This document shows, in pieces, positions 31,414 through 40,625 of a DNA stretch of 64,000 bases. A program made the translations under genes and the position numbers. Positions within the stretch are counted from its first letter, which is position 1, and every line of letters starts with the position of its first letter. The notes beneath the pieces are model-generated. The model ran no database searches. It was given only the letters and a program-made list of their open reading frames with translations, and had not been told where the DNA came from. Source of the stretch: F22 sp963675625 (lineage in GTDB: Bacteria; Bacteroidota; Bacteroidia; Bacteroidales; Bacteroidaceae); contig OY776497.1 of NCBI GenBank assembly GCA_963675625.1, positions 1,550,001 through 1,614,000 on the forward strand. The letters are read 5' to 3'.

Positions 31414-32556
31414 ATGCACTATACAACCAAAGAAGTCAAAACGGCCGCTGAGATGAGCGCCTTTATACAGTTTAATTATACTTTATACAGAGGCTGTGAA
31501 TACAGTGTGCCCGACTTAATTACTGATTTAGAGAATACTTTTAGCCCTGAGAAGAATGCTGCCTATGAATTTTGTGATGCAGCTTTTTTCTTAACTTACG
31601 ATGAAGTAGGTCAAGTAGTGGGGCGTGTCGCAGCAATCATCAATCACCGTGCAAATGATAAATGGAATGTACAGGCTGTACGTTTTGGATGGATTGATTT
31701 TGTCGATGAGTTGCCAGTCAGTCAACAACTATTGGACACTGTTTCCGAATGGGGAAAGCAGAAAGGAATGAAACAACTTCAAGGTCCATTGGGCTTTACT
31801 GATTTTGATAATGAGGGTTGCCTTATTGATGGATTTGATCAATTGGGAACTATGGGGTCTTTATATAATTATCCCTATTATTCAAAGCATTTTGAAGCTT
31901 ATGGCATGATAAAGGATGCTGATTGGGTGGAGTTTAAAATATATATACCTGAAGAAGGGGTTCCAACGAAGCATCAGCGCATCGCTGAGATTGTGAAAAA
32001 TAAGTATGATTTAAAGATACTAAAATACAAAAGCGCACGTAAGCTAGCCAAAGAATATGGATGGCCTATTTTTGAATTGCTTAATGAGAGTTATGCCAAT
32101 TTGTATGGCTTTAGTCCGTTGACTGAAAAACAAATCAAGCAGTATATTAAAACATATTTACCTGTTTTGGACTTGCGAATGGTAACGCTTATTACGGAGT
32201 CTACAGGACGCTTGATTGGAGTGGGGATATCTATGCCTTCAATGAGTGTAGCCTTACAAAAAAGTAAAGGGAAATTATTGCCACTTGGATGGGTGCATTT
32301 GTTGAAAGCGCTCAAAGGAAGTCATCAAGGAGGCGTGCTGGATTTGCTCTTGGTTGCTATTCATCCTGAATATCAAGGAAAAGGGGTGAATGCGTTGTTG
32401 TTTTCTGACTTGATTCCAGTCTATAAAGATATGGGATTTAAGTATGCAGAAAGTAATCCTGAACTTGAAATTAATGGCAAGGTGCAGGCGCAATGGGAGT
32501 ATTTTAAGACCGAACAGCATAAACGTAGACGTGCATTTAAAATGGAACTTAAGTAA
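31414..32556 (+). CDS. GNAT-fold acyltransferase-like protein, 380 residues
   Basis: The protein is about twice the length of a simple GNAT. It begins TKEVKTAAEMSAFIQFNYTLYRG, has a central QLQGPLGFTDFDNEGCLIDGFD block, and near the C-terminus LLLVAIHPEYQGKGVNALLFSDL, the acyl-CoA-binding motif of GNAT enzymes. It is soluble with no signal peptide. Acyl donor and acceptor are unknown. Long GNAT proteins in sphingolipid-making bacteria include a ceramide synthase type; whether this is one cannot be decided here. Confidence 0.7.
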   Translation: MHYTTKEVKTAAEMSAFIQFNYTLYRGCEYSVPDLITDLENTFSPEKNAAYEFCDAAFFLTYDEVGQVVGRVAAIINHRANDKWNVQAVRFGWIDFVDELPVSQQLLDTVSEWGKQKGMKQLQGPLGFTDFDNEGCLIDGFDQLGTMGSLYNYPYYSKHFEAYGMIKDADWVEFKIYIPEEGVPTKHQRIAEIVKNKYDLKILKYKSARKLAKEYGWPIFELLNESYANLYGFSPLTEKQIKQYIKTYLPVLDLRMVTLITESTGRLIGVGISMPSMSVALQKSKGKLLPLGWVHLLKALKGSHQGGVLDLLLVAIHPEYQGKGVNALLFSDLIPVYKDMGFKYAESNPELEINGKVQAQWEYFKTEQHKRRRAFKMELK

Positions 32557-32583
32557 CGACTCATAGAGAAAACAGAATTTGAT

Positions 32584-34485
32584 ATGACTGACAGAAAGGA
32601 ACAAGAATTGCCCTTGGCTGAAACTCAACCAATAGTGGCGTACAATGATGAACATATTCGTTCACTCAGTGATATGGATCATGTCCGTCAACGTCCCGGT
32701 ATGTATATTGGACGTTTGGGAGATGGTGCGCATGCTGAAGATGGAATCTATGTCTTGCTCAAGGAAGTCATGGATAACAGTATTGATGAGTTCAAAATGA
32801 ATGCAGGGAAGAAGATTGAAGTTGTTCTAGATGACAATCTTCGTGTTTCGGTGCGAGATTATGGTCGAGGAATACCACAAGGGAAACTGGTCGATGCTGT
32901 TAGCAAATTGAATACTGGAGGTAAATATGACAGTAAAGCTTTTAAGAAAAGTGTAGGCTTGAATGGGGTTGGCGTAAAAGCAGTCAATGCTTTGAGCCGC
33001 CATTTTGAGGCACGAAGTTATCGCGATGGACAAGTGCGTATCGTTCGTTTTGAACGTGGGGACTTAGTGAGTGATATAACTGCACCAACAGATGAAGAAA
33101 ATGGTACTCACATTTTCTTCGAACCTGATAGTGGCAAGAAATCAACAGAAAAAAATAATTTGTTTGCCAATTATACTTTCCGTGGAGAGTATATTGAAAA
33201 TTTACTAAAAAATTACACCTATCTAAATACTGGCCTGACAATTCTGTATAATGGGACACGTATCCTAAGCCGAAATGGGTTGAGTGATTTGCTCAACGAT
33301 AATATGACTTCTGAGGGTTTGTATCCTATTGTGCATCTTAAAGGGGAAGATGTGGAAATAGCTTTTACACATACTGCTCAATATGGTGAAGAGTACTATA
33401 GTTTTGTGAATGGTCAACATACTACTCAAGGGGGGACTCACCAAAGTGCGATGAAGGAGCATTTAGCTCGTACTATCAAGGAATTTTATAATAAGAATCA
33501 AGATTTTCAAGATATTCGCAATGGTTTGGTTGCGGCTATAGCTGTGAACGTTGAGGAACCCATATTTGAATCCCAAACTAAGGTCAAGTTAGGAAGCACA
33601 CACATGGAACCTGATGGTAGTACAGTCAATCGTTATGTGGGAGAGTTTGTGAAACGTGAAGTTGATAACTATCTTCATAAACATCCAGAAATAGCCGAAA
33701 TAATGTTGGCTAAAATCCATGAGAGTGAAAGGGAACGTAAGGCTATAGCAGGGGTTACTAAATTGGCTCGTGAAAGAGCTAAAAAAGCGAATCTACATAA
33801 TAAAAAACTACGTGACTGTCGTGTACATTTTAATGATCCGAAAGGAGAAAGACAAGCGGAAAGTGCGATTTTTATTACTGAAGGGAATTCTGCATCAGGA
33901 TCAATCACTAAAAGTCGCGATGTGAACACTCAGGCTGTTTTTTCTTTGCGAGGGAAACCGTTGAATAGCTATGGAGCCACAAAAAAAGTGGTCTATGAAA
34001 ATGAAGAATTTAACCTTTTACAAGCGGCTCTTAATATTGAAGAAGGTATGGAGGGACTTAGATACAATAAGGTGATTGTTGCTACAGATGCCGATGTGGA
34101 TGGTATGCATATCCGTCTCTTAATTATTACTTTCTTCTTGCAGTTCTTCCCTGACTTAATAAAGAAAGGACATGTGTATATCTTGCAAACTCCTCTTTTC
34201 CGTGTTCGTAATAAGAATAAGGAGACCCGTTACTGCTATACTGAGGAAGAACGGGTGCGGGCACTAAAAGAAATTAAGAATCCAGAGATTACTCGATTTA
34301 AAGGGCTGGGAGAAATATCAGCTGATGAATTTAAAGAATTTATAGGTCCTAATATGCGTTTAGATCCAGTAAGTTTGCGCAAAGAAGATGTTGTTAAGGA
34401 AATGTTGGCGTTTTATATGGGAAAAAATACGCCTGATAGACAGGAATTTATTATTGATAATCTTGTAATTGAAGATATTGTATGA
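32584..34485 (+). CDS. parE: DNA topoisomerase IV subunit B (GyrB/ParE family)
   Basis: This is the 633-residue type IIA topoisomerase ATPase subunit. The GHKL domain has MDNSIDEF and VRDYGRGIP near the N-terminus. The transducer is central, and the TOPRIM domain contains ITEGNSASGS and VIVATDADVDGMHIRLL. The C-terminus ends after the RFKGLGEIS block. ITEGNSASGS instead of the gyrase EGDSAAGS, with the short length, favours ParE over GyrB. It overlaps coaD by 4 bp (ATGA). Confidence 0.88.
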   Translation: MTDRKEQELPLAETQPIVAYNDEHIRSLSDMDHVRQRPGMYIGRLGDGAHAEDGIYVLLKEVMDNSIDEFKMNAGKKIEVVLDDNLRVSVRDYGRGIPQGKLVDAVSKLNTGGKYDSKAFKKSVGLNGVGVKAVNALSRHFEARSYRDGQVRIVRFERGDLVSDITAPTDEENGTHIFFEPDSGKKSTEKNNLFANYTFRGEYIENLLKNYTYLNTGLTILYNGTRILSRNGLSDLLNDNMTSEGLYPIVHLKGEDVEIAFTHTAQYGEEYYSFVNGQHTTQGGTHQSAMKEHLARTIKEFYNKNQDFQDIRNGLVAAIAVNVEEPIFESQTKVKLGSTHMEPDGSTVNRYVGEFVKREVDNYLHKHPEIAEIMLAKIHESERERKAIAGVTKLARERAKKANLHNKKLRDCRVHFNDPKGERQAESAIFITEGNSASGSITKSRDVNTQAVFSLRGKPLNSYGATKKVVYENEEFNLLQAALNIEEGMEGLRYNKVIVATDADVDGMHIRLLIITFFLQFFPDLIKKGHVYILQTPLFRVRNKNKETRYCYTEEERVRALKEIKNPEITRFKGLGEISADEFKEFIGPNMRLDPVSLRKEDVVKEMLAFYMGKNTPDRQEFIIDNLVIEDIV

Positions 34486-34970
34486 TCAAAGGATATAAGA
34501 AGAAGATTGCTCTATTTCCAGGAACTTTTGACCCATTTACATTGGGGCATGCTAATATTGTAGAGCGAGCTCTTACTGCTTTTGATGAGGTGGTTATTGC
34601 TATTGGTGTAAATACGAATAAACGGACTTATTTTACTGTAGATCAGAGAATTCGAATGATAGAACGCTTTTATAAGGATGATCCTTCAGTGCGCGTGGCA
34701 TCTTACGAAAATTTGACAGTGGATTTTGCAAAAGAACAATCAGCAGGACATATTGTGCGTGGCATACGTACTGTTGCTGATATGGAATATGAACGTACTA
34801 TAGCAGATATCAATCTGAAAATAAGTGGTATTGATACATTACTTTTATTTACATTGCCAGAATTGAATAGTGTTAGTAGTAGTATTTGTCGAGAACTACT
34901 TCGATTTGGAAAAAATATCGATGCTTTGTTACCTGCTGGTTTTGAACTGGAAGAGTTGGATGAAAAATAA
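34482..34970 (+). CDS. coaD: Phosphopantetheine adenylyltransferase
   Basis: The 162-residue nucleotidyltransferase makes dephospho-CoA from 4'-phosphopantetheine and ATP. The motif ALFPGTFDPFTLGH carries the T/HxGH site, and HIVRGIRTVADMEYE is typical of CoaD. The C-terminus is slightly longer and more acidic than in E. coli. Its start overlaps the parE stop, so translation is probably coupled. Confidence 0.95.
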   Translation: MIKGYKKKIALFPGTFDPFTLGHANIVERALTAFDEVVIAIGVNTNKRTYFTVDQRIRMIERFYKDDPSVRVASYENLTVDFAKEQSAGHIVRGIRTVADMEYERTIADINLKISGIDTLLLFTLPELNSVSSSICRELLRFGKNIDALLPAGFELEELDEK

Positions 34971-35006
34971 GATGTTGAGCATCTTTACTAAAATCTCAAT
35001 AAAAAG

Positions 35007-36662
35007 ATGAGAGAAAGACTGTTAACCTTATTCGCTAATTGGGGATACTGCGGTGCATTGTTGCTGTGGTTATGTTGGGCATGTCCTATAATGGCACAAG
35101 AAACGAGTTTGCAAGATAATAAGGAGCAAAAAGAACTGAAGAAAAAGATTGCAGATAAACGAAGAGTTGCTTTTCAAAAGATGCAATTGGCTACTTATAT
35201 GATTGATACCTATTATGTAGACTCAGTTGATATAACTCAATTAGCCGATGTGGCCATACGTGGTATGTTGAAGGAGCTTGATCCACATTCAACATATAGC
35301 TCACCTGAGGAAGTCGAGCTTTTTAATGAGTCGATGCAGGGAGGATTTGAAGGTATTGGAGTACAATTTAATATGTTGGATGATACTCTTTTTGTTGTAC
35401 AGCCTGTGGCAAATGGTCCGAGTGAAAAAGTGGGCATACGTCCTGGAGATCGTATTGTGTCTGTTGAGAATACTGTGATTGCAGGTATCAATATGCCTGT
35501 GAGCAAAATTACAAAACTTTTGAAAGGTCCGAAAGGAACATCTGTAAATCTTGGGATCGTTCGTCGAAAAACACCAGGCATTTTGTCGTTTCGTGTAACT
35601 AGAGATAAAATTCCTGTATATTCTATTAATAGCACGTATATGGCTGCCCCAAAAGTTGGTTATATTAAATTAGAACAGTTTGGAGCCAATTCATATAATG
35701 AGTTTAAAGAGGCATTAAAGCATCTCGAAAAAGAAGGTATGGAGTCTTTAGTTCTTGATTTGCGTGGTAATGGTGGGGGATATCTGCAGATTGCAACTAA
35801 AATAATTGATGAAATTTTACCTGCAAGCAAGATGATAGTATATACTCAAGGTCGTAATCAGCCATATCAGGAGTTTATTACCCATGGATCAGGCCGCTTT
35901 GAAAAGGGGAGAGTCGTTGTGTTGATTGATTCCTTTTCGGCAAGTGCTAGCGAAATTGTATCAGGCGCTTTGCAAGATTGGGATCGTGGAGTCTTAGTGG
36001 GAAGAAGAAGCTTTGGGAAGGGGCTTGTACAGCGTCCAATATACATGCCAGATCGTAGTATGATTCGGCTGACTGTAGCCAGATATTATACTCCTTCTGG
36101 TAGATGTATCCAACGTCCTTATACTTCACGTGAGGAGTATGCTGATGATTTGCATCATCGTGTAGAATCGGGCGAACTGCAACATGCAGATAGTATACAC
36201 TTTGTAGATAGTTTGCGGTATCATACCAAAGGTGGACGGGTTGTCTATGGTGGTGGCGGTATTATGCCAGATGTATTTGTTCCTGCAGATACAACGACAG
36301 AATTTTTTCGTCAATTGGCTGCACATGGGCTAATTCTGGAGACAACAGGACGCTTTGTTGATGATAAACGTAAAGAATTAAAAAGTCAATTTGTTGATGT
36401 GGACAGTTTTTTGACTCATTTTGATGTCTATCAAGAATTGCTTCCTTTATTGTGCAAAAAAGCTATTGAAGAAGGGATAACTCCTCCTTCAAAAGAAAAG
36501 ATGTCCGATTATATTTTACTGCAACTCAGTGCGCTTGTAGCTCGTGATTTGTGGGATATGAATGCGTACTATTTTATTATGAACAAAAATGATTCTGTCT
36601 ATAAGGAAGCTTTAAAAATTATTCAAAGTGACAGATATTTGACCATTCTTAAGCCTAATTAA
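35007..36662 (+). CDS. S41 family C-terminal processing protease with PDZ domain
   Basis: The 551-residue protein has a signal peptide (to about residue 31, PIMA-QE). A PDZ domain (about 108-190) precedes the S41 catalytic core. LVLDLRGNGGGYL is at 248-260, the Ser-containing DSFSASASEIVSG at 308-320, and the general-base lysine in RSFGKGLVQ (K338). It acts in the periplasm on protein C-termini. The last ~150 residues form an extra helical region usual for Bacteroidales CtpA homologues. It follows coaD by 36 bp. Confidence 0.92.
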   Translation: MRERLLTLFANWGYCGALLLWLCWACPIMAQETSLQDNKEQKELKKKIADKRRVAFQKMQLATYMIDTYYVDSVDITQLADVAIRGMLKELDPHSTYSSPEEVELFNESMQGGFEGIGVQFNMLDDTLFVVQPVANGPSEKVGIRPGDRIVSVENTVIAGINMPVSKITKLLKGPKGTSVNLGIVRRKTPGILSFRVTRDKIPVYSINSTYMAAPKVGYIKLEQFGANSYNEFKEALKHLEKEGMESLVLDLRGNGGGYLQIATKIIDEILPASKMIVYTQGRNQPYQEFITHGSGRFEKGRVVVLIDSFSASASEIVSGALQDWDRGVLVGRRSFGKGLVQRPIYMPDRSMIRLTVARYYTPSGRCIQRPYTSREEYADDLHHRVESGELQHADSIHFVDSLRYHTKGGRVVYGGGGIMPDVFVPADTTTEFFRQLAAHGLILETTGRFVDDKRKELKSQFVDVDSFLTHFDVYQELLPLLCKKAIEEGITPPSKEKMSDYILLQLSALVARDLWDMNAYYFIMNKNDSVYKEALKIIQSDRYLTILKPN

Positions 36663-36683
36663 TGACCTGTTAGCTGGAATACT

Positions 36684-37592
36684 ATGGGGGGAAATATAGA
36701 GAAACGACTGAAAGACCATAAATCGTGTAACGTGAGTTTTCTGAGTAAGAAATACTTGCCTGGAGAGCATTTGCCTATATGTAAATGTGAAAAGAATATG
36801 CTCCTTTTTGTTTTAGAGGGGGAGTTGTTGTTTAATAGTTATCAATATCCAGGAAATACACTCAAGAAAGGTGATGTTGTTTTGCAGCCAATGGGATCAA
36901 AGATCGAGTATTTGGCTTTGACGGAAGTGGCGCTTGTGCGATGTGAATTCAATGATATTCCTCTCGTTGATGAAGAAATGTACAACAAAATAATGGAAGA
37001 GGTGGATGCGCCATTGACGTATACACCACTTGCAATGCATAAACAGGTGACCGACTTTATGCTTAATTTAGTTTCTTTGTTGGATGACGAACAAAAACAT
37101 TTGTATTCCTTTTTAGAAATGAAAGCTTGTGAATTGACTTATTTGTTATTGCGTTATAACGATGAGCCTCAATTACGTAAGTTTTTCTTTCCGATTCAAA
37201 GCTATGCCGAAAATTTTCAACATTTTGTGATGCAGAATTATGCTAAGGTAAAGAATGTTGAAGAGTTTGCACATTTAGGAGGGTACACTTTAAGTACTTT
37301 TCGACGCATCTTTAAGAATATATTTGGACAAGCTGTGTATGAATGGATTCTTGACAAAAAACGGGAAGGGATTATTCATGATTTGCAATATACAACGCAA
37401 AAAATTAGTGTAATAAGTAAAGGGTATAACTTTGATTCTTTATCTCATTTCGCACATTTCTGTAAGGCCTCTTTTGGAGATACTCCTAGAAATTTAAGGA
37501 AAAGAGGGCAGGGAGGTGAGGATTTAACTTTGCTTTTATTGGCTGAAAAAAGCAAGAACCTTGATTCAGAAGAGGAGCAAGATGAAGACTAG
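36684..37592 (+). CDS. AraC family transcriptional regulator
   Basis: The 302-residue protein has an N-terminal cupin-like sensing region (VLEGELLFNSYQYPGNTLKKGDVVLQPMG). The C-terminal tandem HTH is typical of AraC/XylS proteins (TLSTFRRIFKNIFGQ...SHFAHFCKASFGDTPRNLRK). The very C-terminus is acidic. It lies between the S41 protease gene (21 bp upstream) and the frdCAB promoter. Regulation of the frd operon is possible but unproven. Confidence 0.85.
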   Translation: MGGNIEKRLKDHKSCNVSFLSKKYLPGEHLPICKCEKNMLLFVLEGELLFNSYQYPGNTLKKGDVVLQPMGSKIEYLALTEVALVRCEFNDIPLVDEEMYNKIMEEVDAPLTYTPLAMHKQVTDFMLNLVSLLDDEQKHLYSFLEMKACELTYLLLRYNDEPQLRKFFFPIQSYAENFQHFVMQNYAKVKNVEEFAHLGGYTLSTFRRIFKNIFGQAVYEWILDKKREGIIHDLQYTTQKISVISKGYNFDSLSHFAHFCKASFGDTPRNLRKRGQGGEDLTLLLLAEKSKNLDSEEEQDED

Positions 37593-37664
37593 TGTGTTTT
37601 CTTTGCTATTCTCTCTTCTGATTATGGAAAAATTTCTCTATTAACTTGTACAACCCATGAAAAA

Positions 37665-37699
37665 GACCTACTTTTGCGCAGAATACTGCGCGGTAGGTC
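37665..37699. terminator. Two-tier hairpin upstream of frdC
   Basis: GACCTAC (37665-37671) pairs with GTAGGTC (37693-37699), and inside it GCGCAG (37676-37681) pairs with CTGCGC (37686-37691). A short internal bulge separates the tiers. It lies 73 bp after the AraC-type gene and just before the frd promoter. It may end the upstream transcript. Confidence 0.55.
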
Positions 37700-37708
37700 T
37701 ATCGGGCT

Positions 37709-37738
37709 TTTGTATCCACAGTATAACAACTATTTTTG
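37709..37738 (+). promoter_or_regulatory. Promoter of the frdCAB operon
   Basis: TTTG (37709-37712) and TATTTTTG (37731-37738) are 18 bp apart, a good match to the Bacteroidetes -33/-7 promoter. The frdC start follows at 37779. Confidence 0.7.
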
Positions 37739-37778
37739 AACTCAAATTCAATTATCAATAATTTAAATTCAATCATTT

Positions 37779-38627
37779 ATGTGGTTAACCAATTCATCCA
37801 TAGGACGTAAGGTGGTCATGAGTGTTACGGGACTCGCCTTAATCCTATTTCTGACATTTCACATGGCGATGAACGTTGTTGCTCTGTTTTCGGCGGAGGC
37901 ATACAACATGGTTTGCGAATTCCTAGGAGCCAACTGGTATGCACTAGTGGGTACCTTGGCTCTTGCGGCGCTATTTGTGATTCACATTATCTATGCGTTC
38001 TGGCTGACACTGCTAAACTACAAGGCTCGTGGTAACGACCGCTATGCAGTATCTAGCAAACCAAAAGGTGTAGAGTGGTCTTCTCAAAACATGCTTGTTT
38101 TGGGTGTAGTTGTTATTCTTGGTCTTGCACTTCACTTTGTGCATTTCTGGTCTAAGATGATGCTTGTAGAATTGATGGGTCACCATACAGTAGAAGTAGG
38201 TGCTCGTACAGTGTCTCCGGCTAACGGAGCTTACATCATTCAGTACACATTCTCTCAATGGTATAATGTGGTACTTTATATTGTATGGCTTGCTGCTCTT
38301 TGGTTCCACTTAAACCATGGTTTTTGGTCTGCTCTTCAAACAATTGGTTGGAATAGCAAAATTTGGTTCAAGCGTTGGAGAGTTGTATCTGCAGTGTACA
38401 CAACTATTCTTTGTGTTGGTTTTGCTTTGGTAACGATTGCTTATGCTAGCAAATGTCTTCCTGCTGCTCAAGAGGCGGCAACTGTTACAGTAGCTCAAGA
38501 GGTAGAGACACATCAATGTACTTGTGATAAAGCTGAAAAAACATGCAAGCAAGCATGTGGTAACGATCAGGCGTGTAAAGATGCTTGTGGGGAGAAGAAA
38601 ACAGAATGTGCTGACTCTCACGAGTAA
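37779..38627 (+). CDS. frdC: Succinate dehydrogenase/fumarate reductase cytochrome b subunit with Cys-rich tail
   Basis: This diheme membrane subunit has five helices (about 12-38, 56-80, 104-128, 160-183, 203-223). Candidate heme histidines are H28, H69, H119/H122 and H177/H180. It anchors FrdAB and passes electrons from menaquinol. After the last helix, residues 226-282 form an extra tail with seven cysteines (C247, C249, C256, C260, C266, C270, C277). The usual family length is near 230 residues, so the tail is an addition; five-helix topology would place it in the periplasm. frdA follows 46 bp later. Confidence 0.93.
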   Translation: MWLTNSSIGRKVVMSVTGLALILFLTFHMAMNVVALFSAEAYNMVCEFLGANWYALVGTLALAALFVIHIIYAFWLTLLNYKARGNDRYAVSSKPKGVEWSSQNMLVLGVVVILGLALHFVHFWSKMMLVELMGHHTVEVGARTVSPANGAYIIQYTFSQWYNVVLYIVWLAALWFHLNHGFWSALQTIGWNSKIWFKRWRVVSAVYTTILCVGFALVTIAYASKCLPAAQEAATVTVAQEVETHQCTCDKAEKTCKQACGNDQACKDACGEKKTECADSHE

Positions 38628-38673
38628 TTTGCGTTTGCTAGTATAATTAATAACCAGATTGAAGAAATCAATT

Positions 38674-40617
38674 ATGACTAAGATAGATTCAAAGATTCCA
38701 TCGGGCAAACTAGCCGAAAAATGGACCAATTATAAGAATCACCAGAAGCTGGTCAATCCTGCTAACAAGCGTCGTCTAGATGTCATTGTCGTAGGAACTG
38801 GGCTTGCTGGTGCGTCAGCTGCTGCATCTCTAGGTGAGATGGGCTTTAAGGTGCTTAACTTCTGCATCCAAGATTCTCCACGTCGTGCACACTCTATTGC
38901 TGCACAAGGTGGTATCAATGCTGCAAAAAATTATCAAAATGACGGTGACTCTGTATATCGTCTATTCTATGATACAATTAAAGGTGGTGACTATCGTGCT
39001 CGTGAGGCAAATGTGTACCGTCTAGCTGAGGTGTCAAACTCTATTATTGACCAATGTGTCGCTCAAGGTGTACCTTTTGCTCGTGATTACGGTGGTACTT
39101 TAGATAACCGCTCTTTTGGTGGTGCACAAGTATCACGTACTTTCTATGCAAAGGGACAAACTGGTCAACAGTTGCTTCTTGGTGCTTATTCTGCACTTAG
39201 CCGTCAGGTAAATAAAGGGACTGTTGAGTTGTACACTCGTTATGAAATGATGGATCTAGTAATGATCGATGGTCGTGCTCGTGGTATTATTGCTCGTAAC
39301 TTGGTGACAGGTAAGTTAGAACGTTTTGCTGCACATGCTGTGGTAATCGGTACAGGTGGTTATGGTAATTCATACTTCTTGTCAACTAACGCAATGTCTT
39401 GTAACGTATCTGCTGCAATTCAATGTTATAAGAAGGGTGCTTATTTTGCTAACCCAGCTTATGTACAAATTCACCCAACTTGTATTCCAGTACATGGTGA
39501 TAAGCAATCTAAATTGACATTGATGTCCGAATCACTTCGTAATGATGGTCGTATTTGGGTGCCAGCTAAGTTAGAAGATGCTAAAGCTATTCAAGAAGGT
39601 AAAAAGACCGCTAATGATATTCCTGATGAAGATCGTGACTTCTATTTGGAACGTCGTTATCCTGCATTTGGTAACTTGGTGCCACGTGATGTTGCATCTC
39701 GTGCTGCAAAAGAACGTTGCGATGCTGGATTTGGTGTAAATAACACTGGGCTTGCTGTTTTCCTTGATTTTAAATATGCAATTGATCGTCTTGGTGCTGA
39801 TGTTGTAAAGGCACGTTATGGTAATCTTTTCCAAATGTATGAAGAAATTACTGACGTAGATCCATATAAGAATCCAATGATGATCTTCCCTGCTATTCAC
39901 TATACAATGGGTGGTATTTGGGTAGATTACGAATTGATGACTTCTATTCCAGGATTGTTTGCTATTGGTGAGGCTAACTTCTCAGATCACGGTGCTAACC
40001 GTCTAGGAGCTTCTGCATTGATGCAAGGTCTTGCTGATGGATACTTTGTACTTCCATATACTATCCAAAATTACTTGGCAGATCAAATTTCTGTACCACG
40101 TTTTAGTGCAGATCTTCCTGAATTTGTTGAAGCAGAAAAAGAGGTGTATGCTAAGATGAAGAAATTGATGGGAATTAAGGGTAAGCGTTCTGTTGACTCT
40201 ATCCATAAAGAATTTGGGCATGTACTTTGGAGTTGCGTAGGTATGGGGCGTACGAAAGAGGGTCTTGAAACTGCTATCAGTAAGATTGACGAACTTCGCA
40301 AAGAATTCTGGAGCAATGTATTCATTCCTGGTGAAATAGATGACTTGAACGTTGAGCTTGAAAAGGCACTTCGTCTTGCTGACTTTATCGAAATGGGACA
40401 GTTGATGGCCTACGATGCCTTGACACGTGAAGAATCTTGTGGTGGTCACTTCCGTGAAGAGTACCAAACACCAGAAGGTGAAGCATTGCGTGACGATAAG
40501 AATTATATGTATGTATCTTGCTGGAATTATAAAGGTGAGGGTGTAAAACCTGAACTTTTGAAAGAAGATCTTGTATATGAAGAAACAGAGGTGAAAACTC
40601 GTAACTACAAAGTTTAA
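38674..40617 (+). CDS. frdA: Succinate dehydrogenase/fumarate reductase flavoprotein subunit
   Basis: This roughly 647-residue catalytic subunit has a covalently bound FAD. The N-terminus has VIVVGTGLAGASAAASLGEMG (Rossmann), the HSIAAQGGINAA segment carries the flavinylation histidine, and HPTCIPVHGDKQSKL and GGIWVDYELMTSIPGLFAIGE are typical. The open frame has a TTG at 38659, but the ATG at 38674 is the natural start. In Bacteroides the orthologous FrdCAB works mainly as fumarate reductase; sequence alone does not fix the direction. Confidence 0.96.
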   Translation: MTKIDSKIPSGKLAEKWTNYKNHQKLVNPANKRRLDVIVVGTGLAGASAAASLGEMGFKVLNFCIQDSPRRAHSIAAQGGINAAKNYQNDGDSVYRLFYDTIKGGDYRAREANVYRLAEVSNSIIDQCVAQGVPFARDYGGTLDNRSFGGAQVSRTFYAKGQTGQQLLLGAYSALSRQVNKGTVELYTRYEMMDLVMIDGRARGIIARNLVTGKLERFAAHAVVIGTGGYGNSYFLSTNAMSCNVSAAIQCYKKGAYFANPAYVQIHPTCIPVHGDKQSKLTLMSESLRNDGRIWVPAKLEDAKAIQEGKKTANDIPDEDRDFYLERRYPAFGNLVPRDVASRAAKERCDAGFGVNNTGLAVFLDFKYAIDRLGADVVKARYGNLFQMYEEITDVDPYKNPMMIFPAIHYTMGGIWVDYELMTSIPGLFAIGEANFSDHGANRLGASALMQGLADGYFVLPYTIQNYLADQISVPRFSADLPEFVEAEKEVYAKMKKLMGIKGKRSVDSIHKEFGHVLWSCVGMGRTKEGLETAISKIDELRKEFWSNVFIPGEIDDLNVELEKALRLADFIEMGQLMAYDALTREESCGGHFREEYQTPEGEALRDDKNYMYVSCWNYKGEGVKPELLKEDLVYEETEVKTRNYKV

Positions 40618-40625
40618 GAACAACG

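Noticed and set aside
32584..34485. Calling this gene gyrB
   Set aside because: The TOPRIM loop reads EGNSASGS and the protein is about 633 residues with coaD downstream, which suits ParE better; a genome-wide comparison would settle it.
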